Assembly (NCBI GenBank): GCA_941918925.1
Contig: OW799233.1
Coordinates: forward strand, 111,721,833-111,785,832
DNA: 64,000 nucleotides
DNA from: Phyto melanocephala
Taxonomy: Eukaryota; Arthropoda; Insecta; Diptera; Rhinophoridae
Reading direction: 5' to 3'
Shown here: positions 1 to 10,142 of the stretch, piece after piece
How the letters are laid out: each line of letters begins with the position of its first letter
Numbering within the stretch: the stretch's first letter is position 1
Notes under the pieces: generated by a model
What the model saw: the letters and a program-made list of their open reading frames with translations, nothing else
The model's database searches: none
Told to the model about the DNA's origin: nothing
Program-made: the position numbers and the translations under genes

Positions 1-950
1 ATTTTTCACTCAATACTTTTTGCCAAAATACTATAAGAAATGATAAGCTTCTCTAAAATGCATTTTTATTAAGCCTTTGAACTTTTGGTCTTGATACACA
101 CATTGTAAACGCAAAAGTTGTTCTATACTACGAGTTTATATTCTGAGAGAATATATTTTTGTAACGTTCGCAACCAGCAATTATAAGTTAAAATCAAATT
201 AGCGAATTAAACTCTTCTGTCTAATGTGTAATCTAAAAATAGAGTTTTTTAAAAATTTCCTTTCAAGAAATCTGTGAAATAGCAATTAATAAACTTAAAT
301 TATATATTTTTTACAACAACATATTAACTAGTGTAATTAACTAAAACTACTAAATATTTACTGAATCACAATTTAATAAGTTAGCTGCTACATTTGTATT
401 TCCTTTTTCATATATTCGCAATTAATTCATACTTTAACACATTTTCCTGGAAATTGTTCATTCTCTTCTCTCTCTTAATTATTTAATATGTAGTTAATTT
501 TGCACATTTTTTTAATAACTTCCTACTACTTGTTTGTTTTCCAATTGTTTGTGTGTGATAATAAATATTTAATGATAAATAAAAATCGAAGAAAAGTTTA
601 TTGGGTTTAAATTTTTTAATATTCTTACTTTGCACCATCGCAGGTACTTATTTGCACGTACTTGCGGAAACACCTTTACAATACCTCCCACAATTACTTT
701 TCTTTATGTTTTTTTTTTATTTTTTTTTTTGTAAATATGTTTGTATTATGAACATGTACACTTTATATAGAAACATTAAACTTTGTCGTCACAATTTTCA
801 ACTTTAACTAAACACTTAAAAGTTTTTCCTGCTTGCCTTTACTTGGCTGCAAAGGTGAGTGTTAGAGTGTGTTTTAGTTTTTTATACTCTTTCTAACATT
901 TCCTATTCATTAGTTGAACTCAATCATAAACAGCACCCTATTAATAGTAC
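1..950. other. AT-rich non-coding sequence
   Basis: No gene or recognisable repeat is seen. This stretch lies downstream of the last visible exon of the minus-strand host gene and is probably intronic. A weak minus-strand open stretch near 610-690 lacks a convincing splice acceptor. Confidence 0.5.
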
Positions 951-977
951 ATATTTATTTATTTATTTATTTATTTT
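951..977. repeat. (ATTT)n microsatellite
   Basis: About six uninterrupted ATTT units are present. The next 440 bases, to about 1421, are featureless AT-rich sequence. Confidence 0.9.
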
Positions 978-1421
978 TAAATGAGGTACAGTGGGAGGCA
1001 TAATTTTTTTTTCTAAGAAACGCAGCTTAATTGTGTGTTTGAAAGTTTTTAGTTTTAATTGCTTTAAATGGTGGATTAATAATCTTATTAATAATGAAAT
1101 TGATAATGTTTGCGATAAATAAAATCAAATTAAATATACGAGCGCTATTTCAGATGATAGCTTGGTTTATACAAAAGCTATATTAAAATGAAATTGATAT
1201 AATTTTGTTAAACAAAACATGGTCAGTCCAAATTGCTACACCTTGGTATTTTCTTTATGTAAGTTATTAAATTTTTAATAATTAAATTCGTAATATATTT
1301 AAAATGAAAGCCGAGCTGTGGTTTAAATCCGCGAAAATTGAGGAAATTAAATGTGACCTTATATCTTTTATTTAAAAACGCTTTAAATTTTTTACTGAAT
1401 AATTAATTAAATACTCCATGA

Positions 1422-1566
1422 GATAGAAGTGCAGCCTGAACGAGTCACTGTGTTGTGCACAGTTTCATCAAGCTACATTGTGGGTGTGATTGTTAATGAA
1501 GAGATTTATTATAAGACGACAAAGCAGCTTTTTAACCAGGACTGCGCCAAACTGATATCTGTTTCA
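1422..1566 (+). pseudogene. Mariner-like transposase relic, left part
   Basis: The plus strand reads QPERVTVLCTVSS and, after a gap, FNQDCAKLIS. These match the 'P-x-VTVWCGVS' and 'WFQQDGA-x-xHT' blocks of Tc1/mariner transposases. The relic is broken off at the gypsy element and continues on the other side at 5943-6235, so it is the insertion target. It carries stops and frameshifts and cannot make a transposase. Confidence 0.6.
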
Positions 1567-1570
1567 ATAG

Positions 1571-1705
1571 GATTTTTTTTTCAATAAAAAGACATGTGCT
1601 TCAATCGACTGTTTCTTTACAAGTGTGTTTATTACATTCTATATCTTATATCTAAGCTTATGTACTAAATGCAGAGTTGTAATAAGTAAATTCATTATCA
1701 TAACA
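1571..1705 (-). repeat. 3' LTR of the gypsy element
   Basis: It is identical to the 5' LTR from 1583 to 1705. The last dozen bases (1571-1582, a T-rich run on the plus strand) differ from the 5' LTR end, so the 3' terminus has been altered, perhaps by slippage or aberrant integration. ATAG at 1567-1570 matches the other flank. Confidence 0.85.
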
Positions 1706-1718
1706 TCTTTCCGTTTTT
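1706..1718 (-). promoter_or_regulatory. Polypurine tract
   Basis: The minus strand reads AAAAACGGAAAGA directly before the 3' LTR start TGTTATG. This is the plus-strand primer site expected in an LTR retrotransposon. Confidence 0.75.
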
Positions 1719-1721
1719 AAT

Positions 1722-3289
1722 TCAAATTTGTTCAATATATCTATTGGTTGGTTTACACACCCTACCACTTCGTGTTATTTTCTTGTTTACAATATTCTCA
1801 TTCATTCCCACATTTGGATTTACATTTACGTTAACATTTTCATTAATTTTTTCTTTTTGTTCTTTGTTAGTAATTTCATCAGATTTTTCATCAATTTTTC
1901 CATTCAAACTCGCATTAACATTTTCATTAACATTTTCATTAAAATTTTCATTCATATCCGTACCCACATTTTCATTACTACTTTTCCTAATGTGTTGCCT
2001 ATTTCTCCTGAAGGTTGAACCTTCTTGATCTTTTATTATATAAGATCTAGGTTCTTTGGATTTTTCCAAAATAGTACCAGGGTACCATGTAGATGTTGGT
2101 GTTTTTCTAAATAGTATCTGTTCACCTGTTACCACTGGTTTTAACTTTACCGTTGACCTGTTAAAATATTTAGACATTCGCATCTGTTGTTCCCTAATTC
2201 GTCTAGTAATTTGATTCGTGTCAACGATTTTCTGTCTTAAATTATCAGAAATAGAGGGCAATTTCTTTCTTAAAACCCTTCCCATTAACATTTCCGAAGG
2301 GCTTGGAAAGTTTTCTTTTCCAGTTGTCCTCAATTGTAGCAATGCAACGTAAGGATCAGAAGAATTCTCTTTACATTTGTTCAACATTCTCTTTATCGTT
2401 TGTATTGTCCGCTCTGCTAGGCCATTGGACCTAGGTAGATAAGGACTAGAGGTTACATGTTTGATTCCCCAAATTTTACAAAAATTTTCGAAATCTCTGG
2501 AATTAAATGGAGGGCCGTTGTCCGACACAAAGATTGCCGGTATGCCATATCCTGAGCTAAGTTTGTCTATCTCAACGAATTTTGAATAATAGTCCACTAC
2601 TAACAAATACACGGATTTGTTGAACTCAAACAAATCACAACCAATTTTGTACCACGGAATAGTTTCTATCTCGTGGGGCAACAATTTTTCCTTCGGATTA
2701 GAGTTCTGATATTTTTTGCAAACAAAGCAATTAGCTATCATTATTTGTATATCATTGTTCATATTGGGCCAGTAAATGGATTGCTTAGCCAAGTTTTGAC
2801 AACGCTGTACGTCCATGTGACCTTCATGTATGCACAATAACATCTCCCGTCTAAGAACTTTCGGAATTAAAATCCGATTGTTCATAAGTAAAATACCGTT
2901 TATTTCCGATATTTCATTTCTTACAGGATAAAATGGAAACAAAATTGGATCCACGTTTCTTCTATCCTTTGGCCAACCATTTTTTACAAGTTCCACTAAC
3001 TTCTGACACACAACGTCAGTTTTTGTTGACTCTTTAATTTTCTCAACCGTAATGTCAGATAAACCGTTCTGGGACATTAAAAAGTTACAGTGTAAATCAA
3101 TCTCTTCGTTTAAATCTAGCAGAGTATTTTCCTCAAGAGGAGCTCTTGAAAGTGTATCAGCTATGTAAAGATACCTGCCTGGTTTGTATATAACCTTAAT
3201 GTTGTATGTCAACAATCGAAGCATTAATCTTTGTAACCGAGCAGGTATTTTATAAAACGGTTTTTCAAATAAGGAGACCAGCGGTTTGT
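1722..3289 (-). pseudogene. pol: Gypsy RNase H end and integrase
   Basis: This is read one frame away from RT. It has the HHCC zinc-binding region (HEGH then, 30 residues on, CFVC) and the catalytic triad D-D-E: CDLF, VSDNGPPF and GLAERTIQ, with normal D-35-E spacing between the last two. The gap between the first two Asp residues is only 38, because sequence is missing between DKLSS and GYGIP at about 2552; roughly 20 residues appear to have been lost in frame. The C-terminus has an Asn/Glu repeat (NENxNEN...) and ends TRSGRVCKPTNRYIEQI close to the polypurine tract. Confidence 0.88.
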
Positions 3290-3290
3290 G

Positions 3291-4300
3291 TCTGTTTCTA
3301 CAATCACATGTAACCCATAAATGTATTGGTGAAAACGAGTACACCCGAACAAAATTGCGAATAACTCCTTTTCAATTTGGGCATAATTAGCCTGGCAATC
3401 GGTCAACGATGCTGAAGCATAGGCTATGGGATTGTTCTCATGCATTATTGTAGCTCCTACTGCATATTTAGATGCATCTACAGATAATTTTAATTGTTTT
3501 TTCGGATCAAAATAGACTAAGACAGGAGAATAGGTGATTTCCTTCTTAAGTCTTAAAAATTCGTTCTCTTGTTGTGTGTTCCATTGCCACAGTACATCCT
3601 TTTTAAGTAGGTCTCTTAAACATTTCGTTTTCGAGGACAAGTTCTGAATAAATGCGCCTAAATAATTTACCATCCCTAAAAATCGTTGCAAATCTGTAGG
3701 GTTCTCTGGTCTTGGCATCTCTAAAACTGCCTTTACCTTCTCACTATCTGGTTTTACACCACTACCATTGAAAACATGACCAATAAACTTTATTTCGTTT
3801 TTTAAAATTTTCGATTTCGACTTGTTAAACTTCAGACCGATTTCCTTAGCTCTTTCTAAAACCTTTACCAGTATGTCATTATGTTCCTCTAAACTGGATG
3901 CATGAACGAGGAAATCATCCATGTAGATGATAAGACCATTTATATCCCCAAAAAGACGTACCATTTCTGAGTGAAAAATTTCGGGGGCCGCGTTGATACC
4001 GAATGGTAAACGTAAAAAACGATAACGACCCATAGGGGTATTAAAAGTACATAATTTTGACGAAGTATTGTCTAATGGAATCATCCAAAATCCCGAATTA
4101 GCGTCAAGGCTACTGAAAAATTTCGAACCTGTTAGCTGAGCTCGACACTCATCTATATTAGGAAATGTAAACCTTGGTCTTATAATCACTTTGTTTAAGT
4201 TCCTTGGATCAAGGCACAACCGAGAATTTCCATTCGGCTTAGTAACTAAAACTATTGAGTTTACCCACTCAGTAGGTTCATCCTCTTTAACTATAACCTT
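3291..4300 (-). pseudogene. pol: Gypsy reverse transcriptase and RNase H
   Basis: This is the same frame as gag and protease. The RT motifs are in order: FSSLDANSGFW (catalytic Asp), RLPFGINAAPE, and YMDDFLVH with the catalytic Asp pair at about 3914-3919. RNase H follows, with LSVDAS (first catalytic Asp), QIEKELFA (Glu) and VETD (Asp). Directly after VETD the frame is lost near 3290 and the C-terminal part (HKPLVSLF) is read one frame over, so one base has been lost or gained there. It copies RNA to DNA in family members; this copy cannot make the full enzyme. Confidence 0.9.
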
Positions 4301-5020
4301 CTATTGTTCCATTCTAATAATTTCCTTTTTCAAAGGCTCAATAAGACCAATCGGCACACGACGTGGGACCTCGACTATTGGCAAACAGTTTTCTTTAACT
4401 CGCAAATGGCAGTCTTTCCTTAATTGCCCAAGACCTTCAAATACTTCACTGTATTTGCCTAAAACTGACTCTAAATTTATGGAGTTTACTGTCTTGACTA
4501 AATTCAATTGAATAGCTAAATCCAAACCGATTACGTTTTTGCAATTCATTTTCAAAATATAAAATGTTGTTAAGTAATTAGTTTTGTTATAATAAATATT
4601 CAAATCAATTTTTCCTAAAACTGGGAGCTTTTCCCCACTAAAAGTTAATATATTACTACAGTTATTAGTATAATACTTATTTATTTTTAAAATACTTAGG
4701 GTTTTCTGCGAAAGGATATTGGCTTGTGCGCCAGTATCCACCTGAAACGTAACCATATTACTGTTGATTCGGGCTTTAATATTCCATTCGCTCGCTAAAC
4801 TTGATATATTTGCCATTTTGTTGACAGATCCAATAAATAAATTGTCTGCATCATCATCATTCTCCACTGCTTTTACGTATTTGTTGTTGTTGCTGTTTTT
4901 ATTTTTGCTGTAGCACATTTTAGCAAAGTGATTAAGTTTACCACATAGATAACATTTTACTTCTTCTGCTGGGCATTTAATATGTTTCTGTTGGCCACAT
5001 TTTTTACATTTCTGTTGTTG
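4301..5020 (-). pseudogene. pol: Gypsy nucleocapsid zinc knuckles, protease and pol linker
   Basis: This is in frame with gag after its TAA. The zinc knuckles come first, then an Asn-rich linker, then the aspartic protease core FQVDTGAQANIL (Asp at residue 61 counted from the ATG at 4918), with the D-T-G-A active-site motif. The frame stops at TAG (4301-4303) just before the RT N-terminus; RT resumes in the same frame (KVIVKEDEPTEWV), so this is probably a point mutation. Protease and RT would otherwise be one polyprotein. Confidence 0.85.
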
Positions 5021-5707
5021 TTATTGAAAATTTTGTTTTACTTTACGATTATTGCTGCTGTTTTTCGGTTTGTTGTTGTATTTTTTCAATGCACATATAT
5101 TGGCGTTGTTGTTAGACACTTGTTGAATACTTGTTGCATTTTCGCGGGCCGCTTCCATACCCTTTGCTATGTCTAAAGCCCTATCCCACTTGATATCACC
5201 TTCACTTAACAATTTTTCTTTAATTTTCAAAAAATTTTGTGATAACCCACAAATAAATATGTCCTCAATGAGACTCTCTCTCAGTGTTCCAAATTCACAC
5301 GACATACTCAAATTACGCAATTCAGTGGCATATTGAGTTATAGTCTCGCCATCTTTTTGTCTTCTTAAAAAGAATTTATGGCGCTCCATGGCCGTGTTAA
5401 CTTTTGGAACAAAGTGGTCTTCCAATTTTCTCCATAAATCATTATATGTGATTGTGTCAATATTTATATTAAAAGAATTTACAATTCGAAAAGCATTACC
5501 TCCCATGTGATGTAGTAGTAACGCTACCTTCCTGGCGTCTGGCTGGTCTTCTAATGCCGTTGCTCTCATATAGATTTTAAAACTATTACTCCAATTTCGC
5601 CATTCCAAGCACATATTCGGCCTATTGATATTAAGCGGCATCAATGATGTGGTAATTGCTGGAGACGGTTTTACCTCAATAAGGCTGTCATTACTTGGTT
5701 GAGACAT
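5021..5707 (-). CDS. gag: Gag (capsid) of the gypsy element, cut short by a stop
   Basis: The reading frame is 228 codons from ATG at 5707, just inside the 5' LTR and leader. The part around residues 80-170 has the look of a retrotransposon gag capsid domain (RQKDGETITQYATELRNL, then SLIEDIFICGL). It ends at a TAA (5021-5023) inside a Gln-rich stretch. The same frame continues directly into two zinc knuckles at about 5008-4916: one C-x2-C-x4-H-x2-C variant and one canonical C-x2-C-x4-H-x4-C (CYLCGKLNHFAKMC). The nucleocapsid part is therefore separated from capsid by one stop codon. A nonsense mutation (CAA to TAA) is the simplest view. Stop-codon readthrough to make Gag-Pol is an alternative, since CAA follows the stop. 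Confidence 0.85.
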   Translation of the reverse strand: MSQPSNDSLIEVKPSPAITTSLMPLNINRPNMCLEWRNWSNSFKIYMRATALEDQPDARKVALLLHHMGGNAFRIVNSFNINIDTITYNDLWRKLEDHFVPKVNTAMERHKFFLRRQKDGETITQYATELRNLSMSCEFGTLRESLIEDIFICGLSQNFLKIKEKLLSEGDIKWDRALDIAKGMEAARENATSIQQVSNNNANICALKKYNNKPKNSSNNRKVKQNFQ

Positions 5708-5798
5708 ATTTTAATTAATTTTCTTTTTCAAAATCACGCCTTTTCTTTTTCTTTTAAGTTACCCAATTTTTCTTTTTCTTTTATAACCTTAATTTAAA

Positions 5799-5813
5799 GC
5801 ACACCTGACACCA
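5799..5813 (-). promoter_or_regulatory. Primer-binding site
   Basis: The minus strand reads TGGTGTCAGGTGTGC immediately after the LTR. TGG complements the CCA end of a tRNA, and TGGTGTCAG is the start of the tRNA-Leu type site used by several insect gypsy elements (from memory). Confidence 0.7.
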
Positions 5814-5942
5814 TGTTTTAATAAAAAGACATGTGCTTCAATCGACTGTTTCTTTACAAGTGTGTTTATTACATTCTATATCTTATATCTAAGCTTATGT
5901 ACTAAATGCAGAGTTGTAATAAGTAAATTCATTATCATAACA
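5814..5942 (-). repeat. 5' LTR of the gypsy element
   Basis: Read on the minus strand it starts TGTTATGAT and ends TTAAAACA directly before the TGG of the primer-binding site, giving the usual TG...CA ends. It contains AATAAA, a possible polyadenylation signal. It is identical to the 3' LTR over 123 bases. Confidence 0.88.
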
Positions 5943-6235
5943 ATAGAGTAAATGCAAACATAGACAGGTTTTATTGAAAATCAATTCCCTAACAAATTAA
6001 ACACAACTCTCCGCTGGTCTTCAAGATCACCAGACTGCACCAGATTTTTTTTATGGGATAATGTCAAGCAAGACAAAGTACAAAACAAAGATTTAACTGA
6101 AATAAATCAGTCTATTAAAATACAAATTTAGGTGATCCTGACAGGAACCCTTCAGGCCGCAGTGAATAATTTTCTGATAAGATGCCGGGTATGTTTGGAT
6201 ACTTGGATGGATTTAAAACAAAATAATTTGAATTT
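5943..6235 (+). pseudogene. Mariner-like transposase relic, right part
   Basis: The plus strand reads SPDCTRFFLWDNVK and, further on, TLQAAVNNFLIRCRVCLD, in more than one frame. These correspond to the 'PRSPDLTPLDFFLWG' block and the C-terminal 'NF-x-x-R-x-x-x-C' block of mariner-type transposases. Order and orientation continue the piece at 1422-1566, so the two are one element split by the gypsy insertion. Confidence 0.65.
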
Positions 6236-7144
6236 TCTTTTGTAGTACAATGGGTGCAAAACCTAATATAAGTGTTAAAGATATATTACATTTTTAATAT
6301 TATTAACAAAAAGTTAAACAATAACAAACTTCTGGAAAAAAGTTTAGAAAAAATTTTTGTCTGTGAAAAATTTTTAATAAATTTTGTTACTTCAGGGATA
6401 TTTGTAAGTGCAGACAAATTGGTCACTAATCAGCAAAGTTATGGGCGAAAATTATTGTGAAATATATGTATCTAGTCTGAAACGGCTGAATAAATTATAC
6501 CCTAGTAAAACTAACAAATCAGTTTGCAAATAACAACAAAACAACTTCTTCTGTGTTTTTTTTGAATTTAAAAACGAAATGGAATTACCCAGCTTCTAGA
6601 CAATTAAGATAATATTTTTTCCTACTCCTTGATATGTATATAAAATAAAAGGTCTTGATTAGTATGTTTGTATTTTTAAACATTTTAATTCAAAATTGAT
6701 AAAAAAAATTTTAGTAATTTTCCCTTTGTTTTTGTAAATTTATAACTAAAGATTTTTATTTTGTGAATTTTTAAATTTTTTTATTGTCATAAAGTTGTTA
6801 CTTTATAGTATTAACATTTTCGTCCTGCACACGCTTTTTTACAACAAATAACCAGGCAAAGTAACATAACAATTACTTTCCATAAATAAGAAATGACTGA
6901 GTTTGAGATTGAATGCATGAATAAAAACACAAAAAAAAAAAAAATATGTAGACATACTTATGGTCGTCTACAATATCCATTAAAAATTCCTTTTCACTGT
7001 TGCAAAGTGCAAGTAATAATATACTATAAAAAACAACAACAAACTTTACACTCTAGCAGAGTAATATGCTGCAACGATTTTATTAATTTACTGATATTTC
7101 CTTTCTTTCCTACACCCCACAACAATTTCTTTAGCTTTACTTAC
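6236..7144. other. AT-rich intronic sequence
   Basis: This lies between the mariner relic and the FN3 exon donor. No element is recognised apart from a short A-run at about 6930-6944. The remainder of the FN3 domain was looked for on the minus strand and not found. Confidence 0.5.
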
Positions 7145-7268
7145 CTAGTTTCAATAATAAAATGCGTTACAGGAGCATTACGTGGATGTTGTGAATGGGC
7201 CCATGACAGGTTAACAGAACGTGATGTAAAACTTATAAGTAGTGGTCTTTCAGGTGGATCTGGTACAT
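7145..7268 (-). CDS. Ptp99A: Exon encoding first half of a fibronectin type III domain
   Basis: The minus strand has acceptor TTTCCTTTTTAG before 7268 and donor ACTAG|GTAAGT after 7145. AT completes the Asp codon begun by the last G of the preceding exon, giving D-VPDPPERPLL, the proline-rich linker usual between an Ig and an FN3 domain. SVNLSW (Trp at codon 22) and APVTHFIIET follow, matching FN3 strands B and C. The exon is 124 bp and leaves in phase 2 (AG, probably completing Arg). Only 230 bp separate it from the previous exon. The rest of the FN3 domain is not visible between 1 and 7144, so the next exon probably lies outside the window. An antisense frame across this exon looks protein-like but is a shadow. 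Confidence 0.87.
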
Positions 7269-7498
7269 CTAAAAAGGAAAAACATAAAGAGAGAGAGAAA
7301 AGAAAAAAGCAAACAAAACAAAAACTTTAACCAGTTATACTATAGTTATTAACAAATAATATACAGAAAAAATACAAGACTAGGGCTGCACTTTAAATAT
7401 TTTAAATTTATTTTTTTATTTTTTAGTCACTTTATCTGTATATACACAATATGTGTTAGTCCATATTTTTACGTGTTAGTGTGGTTGTTGTAACTTAC
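7269..7498 (-). other. Short phase-1 intron between Ig and FN3 exons
   Basis: The intron is 230 bp with GTAAGT donor and CTTTTTAG acceptor on the minus strand. It holds no element, only AT-rich sequence and a pyrimidine-rich stretch near the acceptor. Confidence 0.85.
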
Positions 7499-7625
7499 CT
7501 TGTACCAGTAAATCAACAATTGCTTCTGGTATATGCCGGTCATTTACTAGGCATATATATTCTGCTGTATCTGTGGCTAAGGCTGGTGCAAAATGCAATG
7601 CAAAATTTTCCGATAAAAGTTGTAT
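7499..7625 (-). CDS. Ptp99A: Exon encoding second half of the same Ig domain
   Basis: On the minus strand the acceptor CTTTACAG precedes 7625 and the donor CAAG|GTAAGT follows 7499. The 127 bp exon is open for 42 codons plus one base (phase 0 in, phase 1 out). It carries DTAEYIC, the D-x-A-x-Y-x-C motif of the Ig F strand, then LVNDRHIPEAIVDLLVQ, a typical G strand. Joined to 50305-50474 the two conserved cysteines are 60 residues apart, which is normal for an Ig fold. The composite domain is bounded by two phase-1 introns, the symmetrical pattern typical of shuffled Ig modules. The partner exon is about 42.7 kb upstream. Identification as Ptp99A is from memory; the Ig call is seen directly. 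Confidence 0.88.
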
Positions 7626-8391
7626 CTGTAAAGAGTCAACACAAAAGAAACGCATAAAAATTTATGTACGGCAACAGAATTTTGATGACAAAAAGCATAG
7701 AGTATGAATGTACTGCATATTTAATATTACACTTAACTTTATTTGTAAAGGGATTACAACACAGAGATTAAAGAATTTAATTTGTTGGAAAAAAATTAGT
7801 TTTTTGTCTAATTTTAGTTCAGTAGGACATTTTCAACTAAATAAAGATTTAAATACATATTTTTGATTTTAAAAATACGAATTCAAAGAAAGTAAATACA
7901 AATTTTAAGAAAAAGAAAAAGTTTTATTGGGGTAGATATTTGATTTTTATAGGAAACATTGTTGATAAATTACTTTGAGTGTAAAAACTTCTCAGCAACT
8001 CCTAGGCGTTTTAAATTGTAATTTATTTGGTAGTGCTTATGAATTTTTGAAGTTTACATAACGGTTTCTTTAAACTACTAAATATCCTTTTTTTCCAATA
8101 AGAAACATAAAGCCTTTACGATTGTGTTTCTTGCATTTCTGTCTAAAGCAGAGATTTTTTATTTTATGGTTTGTTGATCTTTGGTGGTTGTGGTGGCACA
8201 AGTCCCAACCATTTCAAATTTTGACTCTTTTTCTCAACAAGGATTGGGGTTTAGCTGGTTTCTTGCTACAGCCTAATATTACTCATTATGTTTGACCATA
8301 ACATAAATAGTATCGCATGCCATAGGCAGCGATTGTTGTAGATTTGTATGACATTTATATCGCTTTTCAATGCAGTATCGATTTCATAAAA

Positions 8392-9006
8392 CAGGAACGA
8401 TTGTGAGTACTACAATTGTTGGTAATCACAAAGTTTACATGTGAGAATAGAATTTTACAATTAAATCTTCCACATTTCGTTTCGAAATATAAATATGTAG
8501 TTAGCACTAAGAAATAATGATTCTCACAGTTAAAATCGTATAACAACAAAAGAAAAAATTAATTGCCAGAACTGAGCCATTCGATTGGCAATGAATTTGA
8601 TTATCTGTTTTCTGGGTGTAGCAACCGATTGAATATTGTTTGGTTTTTAAATGTTGCCTAATTGGTCATAGATTTTTCTGACTTTGTTAATCTGGTTTCT
8701 CATATCCTCTTTCGACCCTCAAGGTCGTCCTTTATATGCTTTTCCATTCACGACAATCTTGTTAGACTTGTTATTGTGGCAGTTTTAAGGATTAAGGACA
8801 CCTAGTGAGCAAAAACTCAAATTCATTGCCAATCAAATGGTTTAGTTCTTGCAAACGAAATTTTCTTTTGTGGATGTAAAATTTCCATTGCCAGAATCAT
8901 AATTTCATAATGATTTCAAACAAAATTCTGAAGGTATAACCGTGAAATTCTAATAGCACAACTAAACTATGCGATTGACAACAATTGCGGTAGTCACAAC
9001 CATCTG
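8392..9006. mobile_element. Foldback (long inverted repeat) element
   Basis: The left arm (about 8392-8605) is an imperfect inverted copy of the right arm (about 8815-9006). The ends pair as CAG...CAATTGTTG, and the inner part pairs as TTGATTGGCAATGAATTTGA around 8600 and 8818. The central loop is about 210 bp and codes for nothing I recognise. A single related arm occurs at 36066-36140. It is probably a non-autonomous DNA element; no clear target duplication was found. The 765 bases before it, from 7626, are plain AT-rich sequence. Confidence 0.65.
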
Positions 9007-9600
9007 AATGCTAAGTAATGGCTCGTGACTTTTAAGCGACCTTTTAAATAATAATTTTAATAGTTATATTAAATAGTATTAAGGAAAATAGACAATGTTG
9101 CCGAACGCCACCGTTTACACCTTTGCGGAAGCTGTCTGACCCTTTATACAGGATTCGATATTGAAAATTGTCGTATAGTGATTTAGTGAGATTCATAATT
9201 CACATAATGGTGTAGTATATGAAATACTTTTCCAAAACAAAAAATAAAAAAAAGAAACGGAAAGAAGGGGAGTACCATTCTACTGACTGTTAAGCTGGTA
9301 TTCTTAATATCTCTTTGACGTGTATGGAATCTGGTGCCAATTAATTATACCCAACTCTTATAGCTCATGAAATAATATAATCACTGCATTTTCATTGTAC
9401 TACATTTTCAAAATCTTTACTATCTTTCTTAGATAATTATTATAATCAAAACTGGCGACCTATGTATATTACGTGTGGAATCCGATTCTGTATCTACAAA
9501 AATATGCGACATTGGGTAGTAAAATGTTATCTTTTAAAGACAACTTATAGATTGTTTAATTACTTGTAAGAACCTATGTAGTAGAATTGGTTGAAATTTT

Positions 9601-10142
9601 TTTTTATGTATGGGCGTAGCATTTTCTACTTTTGCAAACAATAAATTTTACGTAAATGTATTTACAAAGTTTCATTGGTATCGAGTATCTTTATTTTTTT
9701 TGTAGTGGCACTGCCTACTTTTATGATTATCAACATCATCTATACTGATGTATTTCCACTACAACTTAAAGAGTGTTTAATTTTTTATAATAATCGATGT
9801 AGATGAACTGGTTTAGAATTAATATTTATTTGAATGGGCGTAGGTAGCATTGCCTACTCTTATAATTAATAAATTGTACTGCTGAGTGAGTTAACTGTGT
9901 TTATAAAGTTTCATTTTTATCAATTAAATAGAAGGAATTAAAAAAAGCGTACTATTTGTGGGCGTGGCACTTCCAACTTTCATTATTGTTAAATTTGATA
10001 TACATACGAATTCATTTTGTTTGCAAAATTTTCAAGAAACTTGTGAAACCGAAGTAGTCAAAAATGTTTATTTACTTTAATTTACTTTCATAAAAATTGT
10101 TCATGAAGACGTTTTGGAAATACTGTATAAACTATGTGGGCG
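9601..10142. repeat. Degenerate tandem units with a GGGCGTGGCAC-like core
   Basis: The core recurs near 9612, 9703, 9836, 9960 and 10139, with TTTATAAAGTTTCAT-like text between cores. Similar cores mark tandem arrays in other Helitron and DINE-like elements of this window. The last unit is interrupted by the SINE at 10143. The stretch 9007-9600 before it is AT-rich without a recognised feature. Confidence 0.5.

Larger units (their letters stand above)
1571..5942 (-). mobile_element. Ty3/gypsy LTR retrotransposon, nearly full length, defective
   Basis: The order on the minus strand is 5' LTR (5814-5942), primer-binding site, gag, zinc knuckles, protease, reverse transcriptase, RNase H, integrase, polypurine tract, 3' LTR (1571-1705). 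The two LTRs share 123 identical bases (1583-1705 and 5820-5942). ATAG flanks both ends (1567-1570 and 5943-5946) and is the likely 4 bp target duplication. Gag, protease and RT share one frame, broken by two in-frame stops (5021-5023, 4301-4303); a one-base frameshift near 3290 and an apparent in-frame loss in integrase follow. At 4.4 kb with 129-135 bp LTRs it is compact for the group. It cannot encode its own proteins as it stands. Confidence 0.93.

Noticed and set aside
601..807. Small plus-strand frame, or minus-strand exon at 610-690
   Set aside because: Low-complexity Phe/Leu text on one strand, and no pyrimidine-AG acceptor on the other.
6893..7330. 145-codon plus-strand frame ending in a Lys-rich tail
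   Set aside because: It is antisense to the FN3 exon at 7145-7268, which has correct splice sites, phase and domain motifs. The Lys-rich end is the reverse of the polypyrimidine tract.
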